From: Nitriliruptoraceae bacterium
GTDB taxonomy: Bacteria > Actinomycetota > Nitriliruptoria > Nitriliruptorales > Nitriliruptoraceae
Assembly (NCBI GenBank): GCA_007134165.1
Contig: SLLJ01000412.1
Coordinates: 1-8,533, forward strand
Length of the DNA: 8,533 nucleotides
Direction of reading: 5' to 3'
Shown here: in pieces, positions 1-6,060 of the stretch
How the letters are laid out: each line of letters opens with the position of its first letter
How positions within the stretch are numbered: position 1 is the stretch's first letter
Notes under the pieces: generated by a model
What the model was told of the DNA's origin: nothing
Seen by the model: the letters and a program-made list of their open reading frames with translations, nothing else
Databases searched by the model: none
Made by a program: the position numbers and the translations under genes

Positions 1-66
1 TCGCTTGCTGCGAGCGTGCAGCGCATCTTCCGGTCGGTGCCGTGCGAGAAGCTCGCGTCGGCGCGA

Positions 67-103
67 GTTTCTGGCAGGCGGGTCGGAGGGGCGTGTCAGA
101 AAC
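67..103. repeat. Inverted repeat, 10-nt arms, 17-nt loop
   Basis: The arms are GTTTCTGGCA (67-76) and TGTCAGAAAC (94-103) on the plus strand. They pair over 10 positions with one G-U wobble, and the outer seven are perfect. The loop (77-93) is G-rich on the plus strand. The arms are AT-richer than their surroundings, so the pairing stands out in this GC-rich DNA. It could be a structured RNA element, a bidirectional transcription stop, a protein-binding operator or one copy of a dispersed repeat. No poly-T tract follows on either strand, so a canonical intrinsic terminator is not supported. Confidence 0.6.
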
Positions 104-158
104 CCTCGTGACCGCGAGTTCCGCGCATCACCGGTCGCTGATCGTGCGGTTGGCGACG

Positions 159-269
159 CGGACGGCGCGCACGGCGCGCGGAACACGCACGGCGCGCACG
201 GCGCCCGGAACCCGCACGGCGCGCGGAACGCGGACGGCACGCACGGCGCGCGGAACCCGCACGGCGCGC
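159..269. repeat. Degenerate 9-nt tandem repeat (minisatellite-like)
   Basis: About twelve consecutive 9-nt units, plus a partial one, alternate between two forms: CGCACGGCG (most copies exact or one base off) and CGCGGAACN. They are arranged as higher-order blocks of 27, 27, 18 and 27 nt in which one or two CGCACGGCG units precede each CGCGGAACN unit. Neighbouring copies can form GCGCGC-ACG-GCGCGC hairpins (for example 165-179). The array lies 29 nt beyond the stop codon of the CPBP gene and so is intergenic. Period 9 keeps several frames open and accounts for the spurious ORFs here. Such arrays usually vary in copy number by slippage; no function is visible. Confidence 0.75.
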
Positions 270-274
270 GAAGA

Positions 275-295
275 GGCCGCGCGGCCGGGCGCCGG
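275..295 (-). terminator. Candidate GC-rich hairpin terminator after the CPBP gene
   Basis: Starting 2 nt beyond the TGA of the CPBP gene, the minus strand reads through CCGG-CGC-CCGG (285-295) into the perfect 12-nt palindrome GGCCGCGCGGCC (275-286), followed by TCTTCG. The two potential hairpins are mutually overlapping. Position and GC-rich pairing fit an actinobacterial-type transcription stop, but the U-tract is very short and any GC-rich sequence makes such palindromes easily, so this is tentative. Confidence 0.3.
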
Positions 296-297
296 TC

Positions 298-1071
298 TCA
301 GGCGACCTCGAGGCGTTCGGCGGCCAGCGCCAGCGTGATGGTGGTGGCGTTGAAGGCCGCATGCGCGGCGATGGGCACCAGCAGGCTGCCGGTGCGCGCC
401 AGCGCGAACGCGAACCCGACACCGAGCACGAACAGCCCCCCGCTGTACAACGGCTGGGTCACCTCGACGTGCACCGCGGCGAAGAACAGCGCAGACAGCA
501 GCGCCGCGGGCCACAGGCCGACCCGGCGGTGCAGCGACTGGAACAGCAGCCCGCGGAACACGAGCTCCTCCAGCACCGGAGCCATCACCACCGCAGCGAT
601 GATCGCGAGCACCGTGGCCAACCCGCCACTGACGGCCTGGGACAACAGCTGCTGATCGGGCCCCTCGACGGGGCCGAACAGCCCGATCAGCAGCGCGAGC
701 ACCAGGCTGATCCCGACGAAGGAGCCCACGCCCACGACCACGCCCAGCAGCAGGTGTCCGGCCCGGGGCCGACGGGGTCCGAGCAGCCGCCAGCTGAGCC
801 GGCCCCGGCCCGACAACCAGGCCAGGATGCCGGCCAGCGCGACCGTCTGGGAGGCGATCGCCACCCCGACCAGCGCGGGCCCGTCGGCCGGGTCGACCAA
901 CCCAAGGCCGATCACGGGGACCGCCACCAGGAACTGCGCGAGCAGGGTCCACACCAGCAGCACGCCCGACTCCAGCACGGAGACCGGCACCGGGAAGGCC
1001 TCTGCGGGGGAGGTGCCGTGGACGCGGTCCTCGGCCCAGGGCGGGTCGCTGGGGGGCGGCGGTTCGGTCAT
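298..1071 (-). CDS. CPBP-family intramembrane metalloprotease (Abi/Rce1-like)
   Basis: The 257-residue integral membrane protein belongs to the CPBP family (Rce1-related, Pfam Abi domain), putative glutamate-type intramembrane proteases. Family members process prenylated proteins in eukaryotes. Many bacterial ones have unknown substrates, and some act in bacteriocin immunity or as scaffolds. The three family motifs are intact and in order: EELVFR (E168, E169, R173), FAAVH (H201) and HAAFN (H237, N241). About six or seven hydrophobic segments run from residue 37 to 250, after a Pro/acidic cytoplasmic-looking N-terminus of about 30 residues. The ATG at 1071 is chosen because it overlaps the TGA of the upstream SpoIID-like gene (ATGA) and is preceded by a GGAGGG ribosome-binding site. 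The frame stays open further upstream, but only as a shadow of the neighbour. The substrate cannot be inferred; the coupling suggests an envelope role. Confidence 0.9.
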   Translation of the reverse strand: MTEPPPPSDPPWAEDRVHGTSPAEAFPVPVSVLESGVLLVWTLLAQFLVAVPVIGLGLVDPADGPALVGVAIASQTVALAGILAWLSGRGRLSWRLLGPRRPRAGHLLLGVVVGVGSFVGISLVLALLIGLFGPVEGPDQQLLSQAVSGGLATVLAIIAAVVMAPVLEELVFRGLLFQSLHRRVGLWPAALLSALFFAAVHVEVTQPLYSGGLFVLGVGFAFALARTGSLLVPIAAHAAFNATTITLALAAERLEVA

Positions 1072-2837
1072 GGGTCCCTCCGACCGGCCCGGCTGGCACG
1101 CAGCAGCCCGCCGATTCCCGCCAGCAGCAGTCCGAGCGCCCCGACGATGAGCACGACGGCGAGCCCTGGCTGGGACCACGGACCGGGCAAGGTGTCCCAG
1201 AGGCCGTCGGCACCCGGCCCTCCTGCGGTACCCGACCGGCCCGTACCCACCTCGATGCCCACCGGGGTGCCGGCACGCTGCCCGTTGCCGTCCTCGGCGA
1301 CCAGCGCGACCTGGTAGGTCCCGGGGGTCACCAGCTGTCCGGCGTCGTCGGTGAGGTCCCAGCTGGCTGCGTGCCGGCCGGGGTCGACCGCGCCGACGAG
1401 CCGGTCGGTCACCACCTCGCCTTCGGCGTCGACCACCTCGAGGTACAGCAGCACGGGGCGGGCCACTTCGGTCTCGACCACGACCTGCTCGGCGGTCGCG
1501 AGCGCGGCCAGTTCCACGGTCGATGCGGGCTCGAGCGGGGCGTCGAGCCCATCGGGTGGGGTCAGCACCCAACCGTCGCCATCGACGTCGAGGTGCCAGC
1601 TGCCCAGCGCCCGCTCGGCCACGATCTGCTCGCCGCTGCGGATGGTGAACGCGACGTCGCCGGCGATGGTCACCGGCAGTTCGGTGGTCAGCCCGACCCG
1701 CAGACGCTCGGGCAGCTCGGGGCTGGTGGTCGGGGTCAGCCCCGCGTAGTAGGCGGCGAGGATCTCGCGGTGGTCCTGGCCGGCGTCCGCCCGTCCGCGC
1801 GCGCCGTACTGCCCCATGCCCACCCCGTGGCCCCAGCCCTGGCCATGCAGCACGACCTCGTCCGCGCCGACCTCGGGAGCGAAGCGGCTGGAGGGCACGG
1901 TCGAGGGCAGCGGGCGCAGGCCATCGGCGCGGGCCTGGGGGAAGCGCTCGGGGAAGCGGGTGGGGGCGATGCGAGACACGAAGTCGGCGAAGGCCCGCGC
2001 GCCCACCTCGACACTGGTGCCGTCGACGCCGGTGACCCGGATCAGCGCGTTGGGATCGTCGACGGCCCCGAGCCGCTCGAGTTCGGCCACCGGCACAGCC
2101 GCCGACAGGGTGTCACCGCGGGAGAGCACGTCGTCGAACTGCGCGCGGGTGAAGCTCGCGGTCCAACGGTGGTAGGGCGAGACCGCGTCAGCCGGGTCCT
2201 CGATCGACACCAGGTAGTCACGCGGACCCTCGGAGGGGAACGCCTCCTCGTTGGCGTAGGTGCGCCCGCCCGAGGTGGAGAAGTACCGGGCCAGGATCGG
2301 TACGCCCTCGTCGAGCAACACCTGCCCGGCGGTGTCGTCGACGGCGGCGCGCCAGGGGGTGGGCCGGCCCTCGTCGAGCTCGACCTGCACGCCGCGGTAC
2401 ACCTGACAGGCCACGGTGGCGCAGATGTCGAAGCCGTCGTAGACCCCGGTGCGTGCCACGTACCAGGCGTAGGTGCGCGCGGCGATGGCCTGGGCGCGCA
2501 GCGCTTCCGCGGGCCAGCGGCTGGGCATCTCGTCGACGCCGGCCACGTAGTCCTCGATGTCGAGCTCGCTGATCAGCGGCCCGCCGCCGGCGGCCAGCTC
2601 CAGGGTGTCGCGGTAGCGGCGGGTGCCGTCGACGGTGAGGATGCCCTCGGCGCCGGCCTCGAAACGCAACGTGCCGGTGCCCCGGATCGGCTCGGCCGCC
2701 CGTGCCGGCGGCGCCGAGCCGGGCAGCACCGCGGCGCCGGCCAGGGCCACACCGAGCAGCAGCACGCCGAGCAGTACCGCTGGGCGCAGCCACCGCCCCA
2801 GCCGTGCCGGTGACCCGCAGCGCGAGCGCTCAGGCAT
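1068..2837 (-). CDS. SpoIID/LytB-domain protein with FlgD-Ig-like domain and C-terminal membrane anchor
   Basis: The 589-residue exported protein has an Arg-rich n-region, a hydrophobic core (about 19-38) and an ARA-AEP cleavage-like site near residue 48. The SpoIID domain covers about 86-370. It contains EMP (E103, aligned with the catalytic Glu of the SpoIID lytic transglycosylase), EALRAQAIAARTYA, a Cys pair (C139, C144) in the usual CQVY region, and the signature GWGHGVGMGQYGA (335-347). Residues about 450-531 resemble a FlgD-type Ig fold (WDL at 493, then G-x-Y at 506-508). A C-terminal hydrophobic helix (about 558-579) ends in an Arg-rich tail. SpoIID enzymes cleave glycan strands stripped of stem peptides; here the protein would sit outside the membrane and act on peptidoglycan. 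The ATG at 2837 is preferred over a GTG at 2933 because it gives a normal signal peptide and overlaps the murA stop by 8 nt. No Shine-Dalgarno is seen, so translation is probably coupled to murA. The substrate is inferred from the family. Confidence 0.85.
   Translation of the reverse strand: MPERSRCGSPARLGRWLRPAVLLGVLLLGVALAGAAVLPGSAPPARAAEPIRGTGTLRFEAGAEGILTVDGTRRYRDTLELAAGGGPLISELDIEDYVAGVDEMPSRWPAEALRAQAIAARTYAWYVARTGVYDGFDICATVACQVYRGVQVELDEGRPTPWRAAVDDTAGQVLLDEGVPILARYFSTSGGRTYANEEAFPSEGPRDYLVSIEDPADAVSPYHRWTASFTRAQFDDVLSRGDTLSAAVPVAELERLGAVDDPNALIRVTGVDGTSVEVGARAFADFVSRIAPTRFPERFPQARADGLRPLPSTVPSSRFAPEVGADEVVLHGQGWGHGVGMGQYGARGRADAGQDHREILAAYYAGLTPTTSPELPERLRVGLTTELPVTIAGDVAFTIRSGEQIVAERALGSWHLDVDGDGWVLTPPDGLDAPLEPASTVELAALATAEQVVVETEVARPVLLYLEVVDAEGEVVTDRLVGAVDPGRHAASWDLTDDAGQLVTPGTYQVALVAEDGNGQRAGTPVGIEVGTGRSGTAGGPGADGLWDTLPGPWSQPGLAVVLIVGALGLLLAGIGGLLRASRAGRRDP
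1076..1081 (-). promoter_or_regulatory. Ribosome-binding site of the CPBP gene
   Basis: GGAGGG on the minus strand lies 4 nt upstream of the ATG at 1071, inside the 3' end of the SpoIID-like gene. It fixes the start at the ATGA overlap rather than at upstream codons of the longer open frame. Confidence 0.7.
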
Positions 2838-4122
2838 CGAGGTCGGCCGCCGCGACCCGCACGACGTCCGCCCCGAGCGCCACCAGCCGGGGCACGAAAT
2901 CCGCGTACCCACGGTCGACGTGGTGCACGTCACGCACCACGGTGCGCCCGGCGGCGACCAGGCCCGCGAGCGTGCCGGCCGCGCCCGCGCGTACGTCCAG
3001 CCCGGTCAGCTCAGCACCGTGCAGCGGGGCCGGTCCACGGATCATCGCGTGGTGGCCGTCGACGACGACATCCGCGCCCATGCGCACCAGCTCGTGGACG
3101 AACGAGAAGCGCGACTCGAATACGTTCTCGGTGCAGCGGCTGGTCCCGGCCGCCTGCGACAGCAGCACCATCAGCTGCGGTTGCAGGTCGGTGGGGAACC
3201 CCGGGTAGGGCAGGGTGACCACGTCGACCGCGCCGAGCTCACCGGCCCGCACCTCGAGCGCGTCGGGCTCTTCGATCACCTCCACCCCGGCGGCGCGCAG
3301 CTTGAGCAGCGGCAGGGTCAGGTCGGCGGGCCGGACCCGCTCGATGCGTACGTGGCCACCGGTCAGGGCCGCGGCCACCGCGTAGGTCCCGGCCTCGATG
3401 CGGTCGGGGCAGGTCTGCCAGCTCACGCCACGCAGCGCCTCCACGCCTTCGATGTCCAGGGTGGGTGAGCCGATGCCGTCGATCGTGGCTCCCATCGCCA
3501 CCAGCATTCGGCACAGGTCCTGGATCTCGGGCTCGCGCGCAGCGTTGTCGAGGTGGGTGCTGCCCCGGGCGAGCACAGCGGCCATGACCAGGTTCTCGGT
3601 CGCGCCGACGCTCGGGAAGTCCAAGGTGATGCTCGCGCCGTGCAGGTCGGGGGCGAGCACCTCGACGACGCCAGGATCCTCGGTGACCTCGGCGCCCATG
3701 GCGCGGAGCCCTCGCAGGTGCAGGTCGATGGTGCGGGCGCCGATGCGGTCGCCGCCCGGCAGCGGCAGCCGGGCGCGGCGGGTGCGTCCAACCAGCGGTC
3801 CGAGGCAGGAAATCGAGGCACGAATACGGGTGACGGCGTCGGCGGGGGCCTCGGAGGAGGGCTCGTCGACGGCGTGCACCCGGCAGGTCTCCGCCTCGAC
3901 GTCGAGGTCGATGCGGGCACCCAGGCCCCGCAGCACGTCGGCCATGACCGGAACATCCGCGATGCGGGGCACCGCCGAAAGCTCCACCGGTTCGTCGGTG
4001 AGCAGGCCTGCCGCCATCAGCTTCAGTGCCGAGTTCTTGGCACCCGACAACCGCACGGTGCCGCGCAGGGCGGCACCGCCGTGGACCACGAAGGCCTCGT
4101 CGGTGGGAGGGGGAGCAGCCAT
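2830..4122 (-). CDS. murA: UDP-N-acetylglucosamine 1-carboxyvinyltransferase (Asp-type MurA)
   Basis: MurA transfers the enolpyruvyl group of phosphoenolpyruvate to UDP-GlcNAc, the first committed cytoplasmic step of peptidoglycan synthesis. The 430-residue protein is full length for the family (usually ~420). Conserved sites are GAKN (K29, N30), R101, R130 in IGAR, D312 in GFPTDLQ and R404 in DRGY. The active-site loop reads LPGGDRIGAR, so residue 125 is Asp (codon GAC at 3750-3748) where E. coli has Cys115. The mycobacterial enzyme also has Asp here. Cys is the residue alkylated by fosfomycin, so insensitivity is predicted. The ATG at 4122 adds about 8 residues before the family's usual N-terminus and has no good Shine-Dalgarno. 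A GTG at 4089 behind a GAGG is an alternative start. murA follows atpC by 44 nt and overlaps the SpoIID-like gene by 8 nt (ATGCCTGA). Confidence 0.96.
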   Translation of the reverse strand: MAAPPPTDEAFVVHGGAALRGTVRLSGAKNSALKLMAAGLLTDEPVELSAVPRIADVPVMADVLRGLGARIDLDVEAETCRVHAVDEPSSEAPADAVTRIRASISCLGPLVGRTRRARLPLPGGDRIGARTIDLHLRGLRAMGAEVTEDPGVVEVLAPDLHGASITLDFPSVGATENLVMAAVLARGSTHLDNAAREPEIQDLCRMLVAMGATIDGIGSPTLDIEGVEALRGVSWQTCPDRIEAGTYAVAAALTGGHVRIERVRPADLTLPLLKLRAAGVEVIEEPDALEVRAGELGAVDVVTLPYPGFPTDLQPQLMVLLSQAAGTSRCTENVFESRFSFVHELVRMGADVVVDGHHAMIRGPAPLHGAELTGLDVRAGAAGTLAGLVAAGRTVVRDVHHVDRGYADFVPRLVALGADVVRVAAADLDA

Positions 4123-4129
4123 TCTCGAC

Positions 4130-4135
4130 AGGATA
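4130..4135 (-). promoter_or_regulatory. Candidate -10 element of a leaderless murA promoter
   Basis: TATCCT on the minus strand fits the actinobacterial -10 consensus TANNNT. It ends 7 nt before the ATG of murA, so transcription would begin at or near the A of the start codon, the spacing seen for leaderless genes. The murA ATG also lacks a clear Shine-Dalgarno, which agrees with leaderless translation. There is no convincing -35 hexamer 16-18 nt upstream, only GC-rich sequence. The atpC-murA gap is only 44 nt, so readthrough from the atp operon remains possible. Confidence 0.45.
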
Positions 4136-4141
4136 CGGGCT

Positions 4142-4162
4142 CGGGCCGGCGGTGCCGGACCG
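4142..4162 (-). terminator. GC hairpin just after atpC (weak terminator or attenuator)
   Basis: On the minus strand, starting 5 nt after the atpC TGA, CCGGC-ACC-GCCGG forms a 5-bp stem with a 3-nt loop. It is extended by three more G-C pairs across a single T-C mismatch. No U-run follows; the next bases lead directly into the candidate -10 of murA. It could reduce readthrough from the atp genes or protect the 3' end of a processed atp mRNA. GC-rich DNA makes such stems common, so support is modest. Confidence 0.35.
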
Positions 4163-4166
4163 GGGC

Positions 4167-4571
4167 TCAGACCTGCCCGGATCCGGTGGATGCGACCTCC
4201 AGGCGTAGCTGCTGCTTGCGCAGCGAGGCCCGCAGCACCGCGTCCTCCTGGTCGGCCAGGCGGCGCTCGAGGTCGGTCAGCCGGGCCCGGGCGCGCTGCT
4301 CGTCGATGCTCTCGGCGAGCTCGGCGACGTCCGCGAGCACGATCACCCGGTCGGTGCCGACGAACAGCAACCCCTGGTGCACCGCGATGCGGTGCTCGAC
4401 CCCGTCGGCGGTGCGCACCCGCAGCGGCGCGGTGTCAAGCGCCACCAGCGCCGGCTGGTGGCCGGGCAGGATGCCGATCTCCCCCTCGACCGAACGGGCA
4501 TAGAGCTCGGTGGCTTCGGCGGTGAGCACGTGGCGCTCGGCCGACACCACCTCGACGGGCATCGTGGCCAT
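4167..4571 (-). CDS. atpC: F1 ATP synthase epsilon subunit
   Basis: The epsilon subunit is part of the central stalk: it binds gamma and the c-ring, couples rotation to catalysis and can inhibit ATP hydrolysis. The 134-residue protein has the N-terminal beta-sandwich (about 5-84) with the hallmark EGEIGILPGH at 29-38, followed by HQG and a strand-rich stretch. A C-terminal charged helical hairpin (about 88-127, rich in Arg, Glu and Leu) is complete, so this is not one of the truncated epsilons. The first of two close ATGs (4571 and 4562) is chosen because GAGGAGG lies 5 nt upstream of it. It lies 48 nt after atpD and is the last gene of the F1 set. Confidence 0.95.
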   Translation of the reverse strand: MATMPVEVVSAERHVLTAEATELYARSVEGEIGILPGHQPALVALDTAPLRVRTADGVEHRIAVHQGLLFVGTDRVIVLADVAELAESIDEQRARARLTDLERRLADQEDAVLRASLRKQQLRLEVASTGSGQV

Positions 4572-4576
4572 GGCTT

Positions 4577-4583
4577 CCTCCTC
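4577..4583 (-). promoter_or_regulatory. Ribosome-binding site of atpC
   Basis: GAGGAGG on the minus strand has a 5-nt spacer to the ATG at 4571. It decides for this ATG over the in-frame ATG three codons later, which would have a 14-nt spacer. Confidence 0.8.
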
Positions 4584-4619
4584 GCGCCGGAGCGCAACCG
4601 CTTGTCGTACGGGCAGCGG

Positions 4620-6053
4620 CTAGCGCTTGAAACCCTCGGCCTTGCGCAGCACGTCGTCGACGTCACCGGAGTACAGGAACGCCTGCTCGGGGACCTCGTC
4701 GAGCTCGCCCTCGATCAGCGCCTTGAAGCCCGAGACCGTGTCACGCACCGGCACGTACACCCCGGCGTTGCCGGTGAACTGCTCGGCGACGTAGAAGTTC
4801 TGGCTGAAGAAGCGCTGGGCCTTGCGGGCCCGGGACACCACGACCTTGTCCTCCTCGGACAGCTCGTCGATGCCGAGGATGGCGATGATGTCCTGCAGGT
4901 CCTTGTAGCGCTGCAGGACCTGCTGCACCCCGGTGGCGACCGCGTAGTGCTCGTCGCCGACGACGCCCGGGTCGAGGATACGCGAGGTCGAGTCCAGCGG
5001 GTCCACGGCCGGGTAGATGCCAAGCGACGCGATGTCGCGGGAGAGCACCGTCTGGGCGTCGAGGTGAGCGAAGGTGGTGTGGGGGGCGGGGTCGGTGATG
5101 TCGTCGGCCGGGACGTACACCGCCTGCAGCGAGGTGATCGACCGACCCTTGGTCGAGGTGATGCGCTCCTGGAGCTGGCCCATCTCGTTGGCCAGGGTCG
5201 GCTGGTAGCCGGCCGCGGAAGGCATCCGGCCGAGCAGGGTGGAGACCTCCATGCCGGCCTGCACGAAGCGGAAGACGTTGTCGATGAACAGCAGCACGTC
5301 CTGGCGCATCTCGTCGCGGAAGTACTCCGCCATGGTCAGGGCGCTGAGTGCCACGCGCAGGCGCACGCCCGGCGGCTCGTCCATCTGGCCGTAGACCAGC
5401 GCGGCCTTGTCGATGACGCCCGACTCCTGCATCTCGAGCATGAGGTCGGTGCCCTCACGGGTGCGCTCACCGACGCCGGCGAACACCGACACGCCACCGT
5501 GCTGCTGGGCGACGCGGTTGATCATCTCCATGATGACCACGGTCTTGCCCACGCCCGCGCCGCCGAACATCCCGATCTTGCCGCCCTTGACGTAGGGCTC
5601 GACGAGGTCGATGACCTTGATGCCGGTCTCGAACATCTCGGTCTGCGACTCGAGTTCGTCGAAGCCCGGCGGGTCGCGGTGGATCGCCCACCGCTCGGGG
5701 GCGTCGATCTCGCTGACGTCGACGTCGAGCGGCTCACCGAGCACGTTGTAGATGTGCCCGAGGATGCCCGGACCCACCGGCACGGTGATCGGACCGCCGG
5801 TGTTGCGCACGCTGGCCCCACGCACGACCCCGTCGGTGGGCTGCATGCACACCGCGCGCACGCGCCGGTCGCCGATGTGCTGCGCCACCTCGGCGGTCAG
5901 CGTGACCGCGCTGCCCTCGGACTCGCGCTCGAAGGTGAGCGCGTGGTTGATGTCGGGCAGTTCGCCCGGCGCGAACTCGACGTCCACGACGGGGCCGATG
6001 ACGCGGACGATCCGGCCCTCGCCGGCCGCCACGGCGGTGGTGTCGGTGGCCAT
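4620..6053 (-). CDS. atpD: F1 ATP synthase beta subunit (catalytic)
   Basis: The beta subunit carries the catalytic nucleotide sites of the F1 hexamer. With the ATG at 6053 it has 477 residues, normal for the family. Visible features: beta-barrel domain (1-85), P-loop GGAGVGKT (164-171), GERTREG (195-201, with the catalytic Glu at 196), Walker B LLFID (254-258), LGRMPSA and GYQPTLA, the adenine-stacking Tyr347 in YPAVDPL, the alpha/beta signature PAVDPLDSTS, and DELSEED (396-402), the lever contacting gamma. The start at 6053 has AGAGGAG 7 nt upstream. A GTG at 6116 would add 21 low-complexity residues and run into atpG, so it is rejected. Some usually fixed positions differ, for example VFRFVQAGME where most enzymes read IFRFTQAGSE. 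All residues I know to be essential are present. The gene ends in TAG; the 3' neighbour atpC is 48 nt away. Confidence 0.97.
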   Translation of the reverse strand: MATDTTAVAAGEGRIVRVIGPVVDVEFAPGELPDINHALTFERESEGSAVTLTAEVAQHIGDRRVRAVCMQPTDGVVRGASVRNTGGPITVPVGPGILGHIYNVLGEPLDVDVSEIDAPERWAIHRDPPGFDELESQTEMFETGIKVIDLVEPYVKGGKIGMFGGAGVGKTVVIMEMINRVAQQHGGVSVFAGVGERTREGTDLMLEMQESGVIDKAALVYGQMDEPPGVRLRVALSALTMAEYFRDEMRQDVLLFIDNVFRFVQAGMEVSTLLGRMPSAAGYQPTLANEMGQLQERITSTKGRSITSLQAVYVPADDITDPAPHTTFAHLDAQTVLSRDIASLGIYPAVDPLDSTSRILDPGVVGDEHYAVATGVQQVLQRYKDLQDIIAILGIDELSEEDKVVVSRARKAQRFFSQNFYVAEQFTGNAGVYVPVRDTVSGFKALIEGELDEVPEQAFLYSGDVDDVLRKAEGFKR

Positions 6054-6060
6054 CTGCTGG

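Larger units (their letters stand above)
1..297. other. Non-coding flank downstream of the CPBP gene, with repeats
   Basis: No reading frame here has a recognisable protein. The frames that stay open on either strand are low-complexity Arg/Thr/Ala/Gly or Arg/Val/Ala strings produced by GC-rich repeats. The stretch is the 3' flank of the minus-strand gene cluster. It holds, from the gene end outward, a GC-rich hairpin (275-295), a run of 9-nt tandem repeats (159-269), a long inverted repeat (67-103) and a small hairpin with arms GCGAG at 44-48 and CTCGC at 52-56. No tRNA-like or rRNA-like sequence was seen. The next gene presumably lies to the left of the window. Confidence 0.6.

Noticed and set aside
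67..103. Terminal inverted repeats of an insertion sequence
   Set aside because: The arms are only 17 nt apart with no transposase gene in the window and no visible target duplication, so it is a hairpin rather than element ends.
159..269. CRISPR array
   Set aside because: The units are 9 nt and directly abutting, without 28-37-nt repeats separated by unique spacers, and no cas gene is present.
5..655. 216-residue plus-strand frame with Ala-His-Gly-Ala-Arg-Asn repeats
   Set aside because: The repeats are just the 9-nt DNA repeat translated, and the rest is antisense to the CPBP gene, whose motifs are intact.
1371..2813. 480-residue open frame on the plus strand opposite the SpoIID-like gene
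   Set aside because: It is a shadow of high third-position GC in the real gene, with low-complexity Gly/Ala/Val/Gln content and no domain.
2838..2933. N-terminal extension of the SpoIID-like protein to position 2933
   Set aside because: The added residues are an out-of-frame reading of the murA 3' end and would bury the signal peptide; the ATG at 2837 gives a normal one.
2830..4122. MurA-like gene being AroA (EPSP synthase)
   Set aside because: GAKN, the LPGG-x-x-IGAR loop, GFPTDLQ and DRGY are MurA hallmarks, and the context is envelope-related.
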